9,151 nt of DNA from an uncultured Caulobacterales bacterium (GTDB lineage: Bacteria; Pseudomonadota; Alphaproteobacteria; Caulobacterales; Caulobacteraceae), in assembly GCA_903903715.1 (NCBI GenBank), contig CAIUZX010000363.1, forward strand, positions 1 through 9,151, in the 5' to 3' direction. Below the pieces are notes generated by a model. That model had not been told where the DNA came from. It searched no databases and worked only from the letters and a program-made list of their open reading frames with translations. Numbering within the stretch: position 1 is the stretch's first letter; each line of letters starts with the position of its first letter. Made by a program: the position numbers and the translations under genes. Positions 1 through 6,371 of this stretch are shown here, piece by piece.

Positions 1-59
1 ACCAACGCTGTCTTGCCGGTCAGGTCGCCGAGGTCATCTATTGTATGGAAGGCGGGCAT
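1..59 (-). CDS. pgk: Phosphoglycerate kinase, N-terminal fragment (runs off the window)
   Basis: Only the first 19 codons lie inside the window. The minus-strand ATG at 59 opens a frame reading MPAFHTIDDLGDLTGKTALV, which matches the usual start of bacterial phosphoglycerate kinase, where a short leader of this kind leads into TGK.ALVR and the first beta strand of the N-domain. The enzyme transfers phosphate from 1,3-bisphosphoglycerate to ADP in cytoplasmic glycolysis. The gene sits 53 bases downstream of gap on the same strand, the common gap-pgk order, and the product of GAPDH is its substrate, so co-transcription is likely. The upstream bases hold only a weak GGATCGAG-like ribosome site. 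The catalytic part is outside the window, so the call rests on the N-terminus and synteny. Confidence 0.85.
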   Translation of the reverse strand, partial: MPAFHTIDDLGDLTGKTAL

Positions 60-112
60 GCTCGATCCGAAGTTTGCGAGGGTGGACGTTTCAGTCGCGC
101 AGCGCGGTGAAC

Positions 113-1120
113 CTAGATGAGCTTACCCATGGCCAACGCCGTGTCGGCCATGCGCGTCGAGAAGCCCCACTCGTTGTCGTACCAGGTCAGCACGCGAGCC
201 AGTTGGCCTTCGATGACCTGGGTCTGGGCCAGGGCTGCAGTCGACGAGGCCGCGACATGGTTGAAGTCGACGGACACTAGGGGTTCGTCGGTCACGGCCA
301 GAACGCCCTTCAGCGGGCCTTCCGCTGCGGCCATGAGCGCGGCGTTGATCTCGTCCTTGGTGACTTTGCGAGCGGGCACGATCTTGAGGTCCACCACGCT
401 GACATTGGCGGTCGGCACGCGGATGGAGGACCCGTCGAGCTTTCCCGCCAGTTCCGGCAGAACGAGACCGACCGCCTTGGCCGCGCCCGTCGAGGTGGGG
501 ATCATGGACAGGGCCGCCGCGCGTGCGCGGTAGAGGTCCTTGTGCATCTGGTCGAGGGAGGGCTGGTCGTTCGTATACGAATGGATCGTGGTCATGTAGC
601 CACGCTCGATGCCGCAGAGATTGTGTAGCACGTGCGCGACCGGGGCCAGGCAGTTGGTGGTGCACGACGCGTTTGAAACGACATGGTCGTCAGCCGTGAG
701 GATCTGATGATTGACCCCGAACACGATGGTCTTGTCGGCATTGTCGCACGGCGCGGACACCAGCACGCGCTTGGCGCCGGCGGCGAGGTGGGCGGAAGCC
801 TTATCCTTCGACGTGAAGATGCCCGTGCATTCAAAGGCTATATCGACGCCGAGATCCTTGTGCGGCAGCTTGGAAGGATCCCGTTCCGCCGTGACCTTGA
901 TGTCGCCAAAGCCGACGTCGAGAACATCGCCGCGGACCGAAACCGCACCCGGAAAGCGACCGTGCGTGGAGTCATACCGGAGAAGGTGCGCATTGGTTTC
1001 GATCGGGCCAAGGTCATTGATGGCGACGACTTCGATATCCTGGCGGGCGTGCTCGACGATGGACCGCAAGACGAGCCGGCCGATACGGCCAAATCCGTTG
1101 ATGGCGACGCGCAGGGCCAT
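113..1120 (-). CDS. gap: Type I glyceraldehyde-3-phosphate dehydrogenase
   Basis: This is a full-length 335-residue GAPDH, the usual family length. It oxidises glyceraldehyde-3-phosphate with NAD(P)+ and phosphate to 1,3-bisphosphoglycerate in the cytoplasm. The Rossmann signature INGFGRIGR is at residues 7-15. The catalytic stretch SNASCTTNCLAP holds the nucleophilic Cys153, and His180 in TTIHSYTNDQ is the general base. ALSMIPTSTGAAKAVG and the C-terminal WYDNEWGFSTRM are also family signatures. Asp36 after the second beta strand (AIND) fits NAD preference, but this is an inference. The start at 1120 is supported by AGGAG placed 8 bases upstream. pgk follows 53 bases downstream. The gene is divergent from the zauP/zapA pair across a 220-base control region. 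Confidence 0.97.
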   Translation of the reverse strand: MALRVAINGFGRIGRLVLRSIVEHARQDIEVVAINDLGPIETNAHLLRYDSTHGRFPGAVSVRGDVLDVGFGDIKVTAERDPSKLPHKDLGVDIAFECTGIFTSKDKASAHLAAGAKRVLVSAPCDNADKTIVFGVNHQILTADDHVVSNASCTTNCLAPVAHVLHNLCGIERGYMTTIHSYTNDQPSLDQMHKDLYRARAAALSMIPTSTGAAKAVGLVLPELAGKLDGSSIRVPTANVSVVDLKIVPARKVTKDEINAALMAAAEGPLKGVLAVTDEPLVSVDFNHVAASSTAALAQTQVIEGQLARVLTWYDNEWGFSTRMADTALAMGKLI

Positions 1121-1128
1121 GTCAGAAA

Positions 1129-1133
1129 CTCCT
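1129..1133 (-). promoter_or_regulatory. Ribosome binding site of gap
   Basis: The minus strand reads AGGAG here, 8 bases before the ATG at 1120. It is one of the clearest Shine-Dalgarno matches in the window and fixes the gap start. Confidence 0.75.
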
Positions 1134-1149
1134 GTAAGCTCTAAGCTGT

Positions 1150-1165
1150 TCGGTCGAACGACCGA
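1150..1165. repeat. Perfect dyad in the gap leader, possible operator or hairpin
   Basis: TCGGTCGAACGACCGA has two 7-base arms, TCGGTCG and CGACCGA, separated by AA. It lies about 30 to 45 bases upstream of the gap start codon, so it could be a transcription-factor operator or part of the 5' leader. A 2-base loop makes a stable RNA hairpin less likely than a DNA-level site. No regulator is assigned. Confidence 0.4.
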
Positions 1166-1274
1166 TGCGATGGTGAAGCGGGCTGGGGGCGGTTTGTGAG
1201 CTCCGACGCGTCGAAGTCAAGCCCTTACCCGGTCAAACGCGGGTTCCAAATCTAATGTCTCCTCACGCGCGAAG

Positions 1275-1308
1275 CTTGGGTGCGGGCCGAGGCTGAAGCT
1301 ATATAGAT
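1275..1308 (+). promoter_or_regulatory. Candidate promoter of the zauP-zapA operon
   Basis: TATATAGAT at 1300-1308 is a good sigma70-type -10 candidate in otherwise GC-rich sequence. The best -35 is only a TTGGGT at 1276-1281, 18 bases upstream. Initiation would then fall near 1313, leaving a leader of about 28 bases before the ATG at 1341. A GAATC (GANTC) site at 1310-1314 lies at the predicted start point. The call is by eye and tentative. Confidence 0.35.
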
Positions 1309-1340
1309 CGAATCGTGGTGATTGAGGGGGCGAGAGCGCT

Positions 1341-1676
1341 ATGACCGAACAGGACGACGGTGCGGTCGAGGAGGAACGGGTCGATGCAGGGCTCGAAGCT
1401 GCGACGCGACGTCTCGACCTGGCGATGAGCCGTCTTGAGGCGAAGCTAGCGGAGCGGGTCTCTAGGATCGGCGATACGGATGCGTTCGCGGAAGACCGGG
1501 CCCGTCTTGCGGCGGATCTGGACGCCGCGCGCGCCCGTGAGAGGGCGTTGGAGCAGGTAGCGGCGGAAGCGTCCGCGGCCTTGGGCCGAGCGGCGGCTGA
1601 AGTCCGAGCGGCGCTCGCGGCGGAGCTTGCAGATGAACTCGCCGGCGGCATCGAAGCCGGCGACAGGGAGGCTTGA
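1341..1676 (+). CDS. zauP: ZauP-like coiled-coil protein (DUF4164-type), ZapA partner
   Basis: The 111-residue product is acidic, rich in Ala, Glu, Arg and Leu, and has no Pro between about residues 15 and 100, which is typical of one long coiled coil. It has no membrane segment or signal peptide. In Caulobacter crescentus a coiled-coil protein called ZauP is encoded directly upstream of zapA, and the two together tighten the Z-ring. Position, size and composition match that pair here. The gene ends at 1676, and zapA begins 2 bases later with its ribosome site inside this gene, so the two are very probably translated together. The start at 1341 has a GGGGGCGAG stretch upstream. The assignment rests on synteny and composition; sequence identity could not be measured. 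Confidence 0.7.
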   Translation: MTEQDDGAVEEERVDAGLEAATRRLDLAMSRLEAKLAERVSRIGDTDAFAEDRARLAADLDAARARERALEQVAAEASAALGRAAAEVRAALAAELADELAGGIEAGDREA

Positions 1677-1678
1677 GA

Positions 1679-2014
1679 ATGGCCACGGTCACCGTAGATG
1701 TGAACGGCCGCGCCTACAGCGTCGGCTGCGAGGATGGCCAGGAAGCGCATGTCGCAGCTCTTGCGCGTCACTTCGATCAGCAGGTTCGCGAGGTCGCCCA
1801 AGCCGTCGGTCAGGTGGGAGAGCTGAGGCTGTTCCTGATGGCGGCGTTGTTGACGGCGGACGAGGTCGCTGATCTTCGCCACCGGATCCAGCAGACCGAG
1901 GCGGAACTCGCCCGCCTGCGTCAAAGCCACGGCATGATCGAAGCCGCCGCTTCAAGGGCGATATCCGCCACGGCAGCGCGCGTCGAAGATCTCACCCGCC
2001 GCCTGGACTCTTGA
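1679..2014 (+). CDS. zapA: Cell division protein ZapA
   Basis: This 111-residue protein has the ZapA plan. An N-terminal alpha/beta domain (VTVDVNGRAYSVGCEDGQE, then HVAALARHFDQQV, to about residue 65) is followed by a C-terminal coiled coil (DLRHRIQQTEAELARLRQ onward). ZapA binds FtsZ in the cytoplasm and promotes filament bundling at the division site. The ATG at 1679 is chosen because GGGAGG lies 7 bases upstream and because MATVTVDVNG is the normal family start. A TTG two codons earlier is possible but has no support. The gene is the second member of the pair starting at 1341. Its stop is only 4 bases from the convergent apaG stop, so no stand-alone terminator or 6S RNA gene fits after it. 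Confidence 0.9.
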   Translation: MATVTVDVNGRAYSVGCEDGQEAHVAALARHFDQQVREVAQAVGQVGELRLFLMAALLTADEVADLRHRIQQTEAELARLRQSHGMIEAAASRAISATAARVEDLTRRLDS

Positions 2015-2018
2015 TCAG

Positions 2019-2450
2019 CTAGTTCACCACGCGAGGGGCGTCAGGAAGGTCCAGGCTGAAGGCGGGAATGCGGACCCGCAGCCGGTCTCCGAGTTCCGTG
2101 ACCATGTGATAGTCGCCCTCCATGACGCCCGACGGTGTCGAAAGTGGGCATCCGGACGTATAGGCGAACTGCTCGCCGGGACGCAGTGTGGGCTGCTCGC
2201 CTACGACCCCGTCGCCCTCAACCTCTTCGACGCGCCCGAGCGCATCGGTGATCACCCAGTGCCGCGCCATCAACTGGACGGTCACGGTTCCGCGGTTGGC
2301 GATTTGGACATCATAGGCCCAGACCCACTGGCGTTCTGTCGGATCAGACTGGTCCGGAAGGAAATACGGCTTGACCCGAACGACTATGCCGCGCGTTTCC
2401 GCTTCGTAGGGTGCAGGTTCGAGGCGCTGGCCCATGGGTCTAGACCGCAT
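2019..2450 (-). CDS. apaG: ApaG family protein (DUF525)
   Basis: The product is a small beta-sandwich protein of 143 residues, or 138 from the second ATG at 2435. Typical ApaG features are present: YEAETRGIVVRVKPYFLP near the start, WVWAYDVQIANRG, ARHWVITDA, then GDGVVGEQPTLRPGEQFAYTSG around residues 79-100, and the STPSGVMEGDYHM block. The family fold is fibronectin-III-like. Its biochemical role is unsettled, although loss in enterobacteria affects cobalt resistance and magnesium efflux. The upstream metZ stop at 2440 lies within or just before the start, so translation is probably coupled. Neither start has a strong ribosome site: 2450 overlaps metZ by 11 bases, and 2435 leaves 4 bases. 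It is the last gene of the leftward run. Confidence 0.93.
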   Translation of the reverse strand: MRSRPMGQRLEPAPYEAETRGIVVRVKPYFLPDQSDPTERQWVWAYDVQIANRGTVTVQLMARHWVITDALGRVEEVEGDGVVGEQPTLRPGEQFAYTSGCPLSTPSGVMEGDYHMVTELGDRLRVRIPAFSLDLPDAPRVVN

Positions 2451-3639
2451 TCAGCGCGCGTTCGAGATCTTTGGCGAGATCAGTGACATCCTCGAGCCCA
2501 ACGGAAAGGCGCACCCAACCTTCGGTCAGTCCGATCTGCAGCCGATCGGCCTCGCTCATCGCGCGGTGAGTTGTCGTCGGGGGATGGACAGCCATGGACT
2601 TGGAGTCCCCGAGATTGTTCGAAATGTCGATCAATTTCAGAGCGTTGAGAAAGCGGAACGCCTTGTCCTGTGCGCCGAAATCGATCGCGATCAGATTCGA
2701 GCCGCCGCTCATCTGTTTTTTGGCGAGCTCATACTGCGGGTGGTCCGAACGCAGGGGGTAGAGCGTCGTCTGGATCTTCTGGGACGCGGCGAGGATATCC
2801 GCCAAGGCGGCCGCTGTTTCGGTTTGCTTGCGGACGCGGAGTTCCATCGTCTCCAGCCCCTTCAGTAGAACCCAGGCGTTGAAGGGGGACAAAGCCGGGC
2901 CGGTGTGCCGCAGAATGTCCCGATAACTTTCCTCGAGCAGCGCATGGGACCCAAGAATGGCGCCTCCCAAAACGCGGCCTTGACCGTCGATGTGTTTGGT
3001 CGCCGAGTAGACAACGATGTCCGCGCCGAGCTTGAGCGGCTGTTGAAACACGGGTGTGGCGAACACGTTGTCGACGACGACTTTCGCGCCGGCGGCGTGG
3101 GCGAGATCGCAGATCGCCCGTACATCCACCATCTCGAGCAATGGATTCGCTGGGCTTTCGATCAGCACCGCCTTGGTGTTCGGCCGGAACGCGGCCTCCC
3201 ATTGGGCGAGATCGGGACCATCGACCGTTGTCGTTTCGACACCGAAGCGGGGGAAATATTCCGTCAGCAACCAGCGGCACGACCCGAACAGGGCGCGGCT
3301 GGCCAGGATATGATCGCCTGCGCGAACGAGGCCGGACAAGGCTGTGAAAATTGCCGCCATGCCTGAGGCTGCGGTCCGGCAAGCTTCCGCCCCTTCGATC
3401 AGTGCGAGCCGGTCCTCGAACATCTTCACGGTGGGATTGGCGTAGCGGGAGTAGACGAAGCCTGGATCATCTCCAGCAAACCGCGCGTTGGCGGCCTCCG
3501 CGCTCGCATAGACAAAGCTTTGTGTCAGATAGAGCGCTTCAGCCGTTTCGCCGTGCTCACTGCGGGTCAGGCCGCCCCGGATCGCCTTTGTCGCAGGCGC
3601 CCAGGATTCGGGGGAGTCAGAAGGATCGGAACCGGACAT
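2440..3639 (-). CDS. metZ: O-succinylhomoserine sulfhydrylase
   Basis: This is a 399-residue PLP enzyme of the Cys/Met metabolism family. MetZ makes homocysteine from O-succinylhomoserine and sulfide by direct sulfhydrylation. The N-terminal block ATKAIRGGLTRSEHGETAEA is characteristic of MetZ rather than cystathionine gamma-synthase. YSRYANPT (phosphate-binding Tyr/Arg), ESPANP, VVVDN and SATKHIDGQGR with the Schiff-base Lys215 follow, and C-terminal NNLGDSKSMAVHPPTTTH is the substrate-end signature. The ATG at 3639 is preferred because AAGG lies 8 bases upstream and the family starts here. An in-frame ATG at 3669 would add 10 residues but has no ribosome site. No SAM-II-like aptamer is evident in the 51-base gap behind the acetyltransferase gene. 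The acyl specificity (succinyl or acetyl) is inferred. Confidence 0.92.
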   Translation of the reverse strand: MSGSDPSDSPESWAPATKAIRGGLTRSEHGETAEALYLTQSFVYASAEAANARFAGDDPGFVYSRYANPTVKMFEDRLALIEGAEACRTAASGMAAIFTALSGLVRAGDHILASRALFGSCRWLLTEYFPRFGVETTTVDGPDLAQWEAAFRPNTKAVLIESPANPLLEMVDVRAICDLAHAAGAKVVVDNVFATPVFQQPLKLGADIVVYSATKHIDGQGRVLGGAILGSHALLEESYRDILRHTGPALSPFNAWVLLKGLETMELRVRKQTETAAALADILAASQKIQTTLYPLRSDHPQYELAKKQMSGGSNLIAIDFGAQDKAFRFLNALKLIDISNNLGDSKSMAVHPPTTTHRAMSEADRLQIGLTEGWVRLSVGLEDVTDLAKDLERALNAV

Positions 3640-3648
3640 ATTCAACGC

Positions 3649-3658
3649 CTTGCGCAAG
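3649..3658. repeat. 10-base perfect palindrome at the metZ start
   Basis: CTTGCGCAAG is self-complementary. It sits just before the preferred metZ start at 3639, and its right half (minus strand) runs into the AAGG ribosome site. It could be an operator, a translation-modulating structure or coincidence. If metZ begins at 3669 it is simply coding sequence. Confidence 0.3.
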
Positions 3659-3673
3659 TGTGTCGGCATAGGG

Positions 3674-3689
3674 CGTGGGCCCCTCCACG
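3674..3689 (-). repeat. Weak hairpin between the acetyltransferase gene and metZ
   Basis: CGTGG and CCACG form a 5-bp stem around a 6-base loop immediately after the acetyltransferase stop at 3691. No T-tract follows in the direction of transcription, so it is more likely an RNA-processing or pausing structure than a terminator, if it is anything. Confidence 0.25.
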
Positions 3690-3690
3690 G

Positions 3691-4200
3691 TCAAGGGTTT
3701 CGGAGGTCGAGCCGCATGAGGATCTCATCATAATAAACGTCCCCGACCCGCAACTCGCGCTCCAACAGGGCGACGGCCCGAAAACCCGCCTGCCGATAAA
3801 GCTTCTGGGCCGGTTCATTGTAGGCGCCGACGCCGAGTGTCAGGGCTTCCAACCGGCCTCGCGCCAGATCGATGACTGCGTCCAGCAACACCTTGGCGAG
3901 GCCCGAACCCCTCGCATGCGGTTGAAGATAGACCCCGAACACATCCCCCATATGCGCCTTGCGGGGGGAATCGTGGATAGAAAGGCCCATGATCCCGCAG
4001 ATCGGCCCGCCGCCCAAGGCGCCGCCTAAAATCTCGAACCGCGACAGCCGCTCCGCGAACCAGTCCAGCGGCTGGAGGGATTCAATCTCATAGGCGGCGG
4101 TGAAGGCCTGCGGCGTCGCCTCAAGACCCTCAAGCCGAAGATCGCGATAGACGGCCGCATCTGACTTAGTCAGGCGCCGGATCTTGTGATCGAAAATCAT
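3691..4200 (-). CDS. GNAT family N-acetyltransferase, substrate unknown
   Basis: This 169-residue single-domain protein has the GCN5-related fold. The N-terminal LRLEGLEATPQAFTAAYE (residues 21-38) is typical of this GNAT subgroup. The acetyl-CoA pyrophosphate loop is QPHARGSGLA (residues 93-102), within the strand-helix VFGVYLQPHARGSGLAKVLL. NEPAQKLYRQAGF (residues 128-140) is the motif B helix and turn, and VYYDEILMRLDL closes the fold. It should transfer acetyl from acetyl-CoA to an amine in the cytoplasm; the acceptor cannot be predicted. The start lies only 9 bases after the ligase stop, with no clear ribosome site of its own, so translational coupling to the ligase is likely. metZ follows 51 bases later. 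Confidence 0.85.
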   Translation of the reverse strand: MIFDHKIRRLTKSDAAVYRDLRLEGLEATPQAFTAAYEIESLQPLDWFAERLSRFEILGGALGGGPICGIMGLSIHDSPRKAHMGDVFGVYLQPHARGSGLAKVLLDAVIDLARGRLEALTLGVGAYNEPAQKLYRQAGFRAVALLERELRVGDVYYDEILMRLDLRNP

Positions 4201-4209
4201 GTGGCGAAA

Positions 4210-5832
4210 CTACGCCGGTCCGGAGGGCGGGGACAACCGCGCTTCCAGCGCTTCCAGCATGTCAGCGTCCCTGGGCGGTTTGTCCCAGCGGATCCTGTGA
4301 ATGCGCGGAAAACGGAGCGCCACGCCAGACTTGTGGCGGGTCGAGCGTTGCACCCCCTCGAAGGCGATTTCGAGCACGAGCCCCACTTCCGGCTCCGCGC
4401 GGACCCGTCTCACCGGCCCGAAGGATTCGACGGTGTGTGTACGGACAAACTGATCCAGCTGTTTAAGTTCTGCGTCCGTGAAGCCGAAATAGGCCTTGCC
4501 CACGGGTGTCAGGGCGCCATCTCGCCAGACGCCGAAGGTGAAGTCGGAATAGAGGCCCGACCGCTTGCCATGGCCACGCTGGGCGTAGAGCAATACGGCG
4601 TCGATCAAATGCGGATCGCGCTTCCACTTGAACCAGTAACCCTTGGGCCGGCCGGGCAGATAGGGGCTGTCCCATCGCTTCAGCATCAGCCCTTCGGCCA
4701 GGGACGCTTCGCCAGCGGGCGGCTTGGCGCGCATCTGAGCCAGGTCATCGATGGTCGAAAATGTCAGGATCGGCGACAGGTCCAGCCGCTCGCCGCCATG
4801 CGCCTGGACGAACGACTCCAGCCGTTCGCGACGGGTGCGGAAGGCAAGCGCGCGCAGATCCTCCGCGCCCTCGCTCAAAAGATCGTAGGCGCGGAGCATG
4901 GCGGGGTGCTGAGACTGCAGCTTCGCCGTCGCCGACTTGCGGTTCAGACGCTGCTGCAAATCGCTGAACGAGCCGATCGTGTCGCCCTGGCGAACCAGAA
5001 GCTCGCCATCGATGACGCCTTCGAAGGAGAGGGCGGATACGAGGTCGGGGAAAGCCGCGGACATATCCTCCCCCGTACGGGAGTAGAGCCGCGTGACGCC
5101 GCTTTCTCGCACCGCCTGGACCCGAACGCCGTCCCATTTCCACTCGGCGGCGAAGGCCGTGGGGTCGAGATTGACGAGTTCGGTTTCCTCATCCAGGGCG
5201 TGGGCGAGCATGACCGGCCGGAATCGACCCGCTGATGCCGGCGACGGCGGTTCGCCCCGACCTTCGAGCCAGGCGAACAGGTCGAGATAAGGCGGCGACA
5301 GGCCGTGCCACATCTCCTCCAGTTCGGAGATCTGCAGCGTCTCGCGCCGTGTTTGGCCAAACTGCACCAGCGCCGTCCGGGCGAGGCGCGCCGACACGCC
5401 AACCCGAAGACCCCCGGTGATCAGCTTCAGAAGCGCGAAGCGGCCGTCAGCGTCGAGGACGTCCAGCCAGTTCTCCAGGAGTTTTGGAACATCTGACCGC
5501 TTGGCGTCCCGAAGGCCCTCCACCACGTCTGTGACGGACGGGATCTGGTTGAGGCGTGGACGTGCGGGCCACGCCAGCGCCACCGTTTCTGCGAGGTCGC
5601 CGACGAAGTCGTAGGACCAGGCGAAGAGTTGCGCATCGAGGCGAGTTTCGATGAGCGCGCGGATCGCGCCGGCCTTGGCCGACTTGAAGACGAGATCTCC
5701 GGTCAAGGCAGCGAGGGCGTATCCCCGATCCGGATCCGGCGCGCTTTGCAGATAGTCCCGGACCAGCACGCATTTGGTGGAGCGTGACGCCGTCAGCGAC
5801 AATCGGTTCAGCAGTTGGGCGAAGTCGCGCAT
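4210..5832 (-). CDS. ATP-dependent DNA ligase (bacterial repair type, PP_1105-like family)
   Basis: The 540-residue protein has the order of archaeal/eukaryotic-type ligases: an alpha-helical DNA-binding domain (about 1-195), the adenylation domain (about 205-405) and an OB fold (about 410-530). Lys232 in EWKWDGVR (KxDG) is the residue that becomes adenylated. Other nucleotidyltransferase motifs are DGELLV (275-280), RAYDLL (314-319), EGLMLKRWDSPYLPGR (380-395), WFKWKR (400-405) and the C-terminal ALRFPRIHRIRWDK. All catalytic motifs look intact, so it should seal nicks using ATP and supplement the NAD-dependent LigA. From memory, relatives are often encoded beside a metallophosphoesterase, an exonuclease and an Lhr-type helicase; none is here. 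It follows dut by 45 bases and runs into the acetyltransferase gene after 9. The start at 5832 lacks a strong ribosome site. Confidence 0.93.
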   Translation of the reverse strand: MRDFAQLLNRLSLTASRSTKCVLVRDYLQSAPDPDRGYALAALTGDLVFKSAKAGAIRALIETRLDAQLFAWSYDFVGDLAETVALAWPARPRLNQIPSVTDVVEGLRDAKRSDVPKLLENWLDVLDADGRFALLKLITGGLRVGVSARLARTALVQFGQTRRETLQISELEEMWHGLSPPYLDLFAWLEGRGEPPSPASAGRFRPVMLAHALDEETELVNLDPTAFAAEWKWDGVRVQAVRESGVTRLYSRTGEDMSAAFPDLVSALSFEGVIDGELLVRQGDTIGSFSDLQQRLNRKSATAKLQSQHPAMLRAYDLLSEGAEDLRALAFRTRRERLESFVQAHGGERLDLSPILTFSTIDDLAQMRAKPPAGEASLAEGLMLKRWDSPYLPGRPKGYWFKWKRDPHLIDAVLLYAQRGHGKRSGLYSDFTFGVWRDGALTPVGKAYFGFTDAELKQLDQFVRTHTVESFGPVRRVRAEPEVGLVLEIAFEGVQRSTRHKSGVALRFPRIHRIRWDKPPRDADMLEALEARLSPPSGPA

Positions 5833-5877
5833 GGCGCTTAAGACTGAGCGAAAGGGCGCAGCTTTACAACGTTGAAC

Positions 5878-6339
5878 CTAAACGCCTGTCGAGCCGAAGC
5901 CGCCGCTTCCCCGCTGGGTGCCCGGCAGAGCGTCGACAAGCTTGAAGGTCGCTCGGGTCACCGGCGCGACCACCATCTGCGCGATCCTGTCGCCGCGTCG
6001 GATGACGAAGGGGGCCTGGCCGTGGTTGATCAGGATCACCTTCAACTCGCCGCGATAGTCGCTGTCCACGGTGCCGGGAGAGTTGAGGCAGGTCACGCCG
6101 TTCTTGGCGGCGAGCCCGGAACGGGGGCGGACCTGTACTTCATAACCCTCGGGAATGGCGATCTGCAGGCCGGTCGGGATCATGTCCCGCGCGCCGGGGG
6201 CCAGAGTGACAGGCTGATCTTCCGGCACGGCGGCGCGAAGATCCATCCCGGCGGCGCCGTCGGTTTCATAGGAAGGCCAGGGTAGACCCTCGGCGTGGGG
6301 CAGGGGCGACAGGTCGATGACGATTGGGGACGCGCTCAT
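5878..6339 (-). CDS. dut: Deoxyuridine 5'-triphosphate nucleotidohydrolase (dUTPase)
   Basis: This 153-residue trimeric dUTPase hydrolyses dUTP to dUMP and pyrophosphate, keeping uracil out of DNA and supplying dTMP synthesis. All five family motifs are present in order: AAGMDLRAA (29-37), RPRSGLAAK (71-79), LNSPGTVDSDYRGE (85-98, with the likely catalytic Asp92), RRGDRIAQMV (114-123) and the flexible C-terminal P-loop-like RGSGGFGSTG (143-152). The ATG at 6339 is chosen because the family begins here. The open frame continues upstream to 6795 only as a shadow of coaBC. The ribosome site is weak. coaBC ends 32 bases upstream on the same strand, a widespread coaBC-dut arrangement, and the DNA ligase gene follows 45 bases downstream. 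Confidence 0.97.
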   Translation of the reverse strand: MSASPIVIDLSPLPHAEGLPWPSYETDGAAGMDLRAAVPEDQPVTLAPGARDMIPTGLQIAIPEGYEVQVRPRSGLAAKNGVTCLNSPGTVDSDYRGELKVILINHGQAPFVIRRGDRIAQMVVAPVTRATFKLVDALPGTQRGSGGFGSTGV

Positions 6340-6342
6340 GCG

Positions 6343-6369
6343 ACAACGTTTAGGGCGATTCCGCGTTGT
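6343..6369 (-). repeat. Inverted repeat in the coaBC-dut gap
   Basis: ACAACG at 6343-6348 and CGTTGT at 6364-6369 form 6-base arms around a 15-base loop, filling almost the whole 32-base gap between the coaBC stop and the dut ATG. If it folds in the mRNA it would cover the dut ribosome-binding region. There is no T-tract, so it is not a standard terminator. Confidence 0.3.
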
Positions 6370-6371
6370 GG

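Larger units (their letters stand above)
1121..1340. promoter_or_regulatory. Divergent control region between gap and the zauP-like gene
   Basis: This 220-base stretch separates two genes that point away from each other, so it must hold promoters for both. On the minus strand a TTGACT (plus-strand positions 1215-1220) could be a -35 element for gap, but the matching -10 position 17 bases further on (ACAAAC) is poor. On the plus strand TATATAGAT at 1300-1308 is a reasonable -10 for the cell-division pair. Two symmetrical sites are present: the 7-bp dyad at 1150-1165 and the 10-base palindrome CGACGCGTCG at 1204-1213. I see no coding potential or RNA gene in it. Confidence 0.5.

Noticed and set aside
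1217..1930. Minus-strand frame of 237 codons opposite zauP and zapA
   Set aside because: Its product is low-complexity Ser/Ala/Arg-rich and it mirrors the two coiled-coil genes, which have good ribosome sites and family matches.
2015..2018. 6S RNA gene after zapA
   Set aside because: In many proteobacteria 6S RNA lies next to zapA, but only 4 bases separate zapA from the convergent apaG, so it cannot be here.
3640..3690. SAM-II-type riboswitch before metZ
   Set aside because: The 51-base gap is about the right size, but I could not match the conserved pseudoknot segments; only a weak 5-bp hairpin and a palindrome are visible.
4186..5235. Long plus-strand open frame (349 codons) inside the ligase gene
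   Set aside because: It is fully antisense to the intact ATP-dependent ligase, its product shows no recognisable domain, and long antisense frames are expected in high-GC coding DNA.
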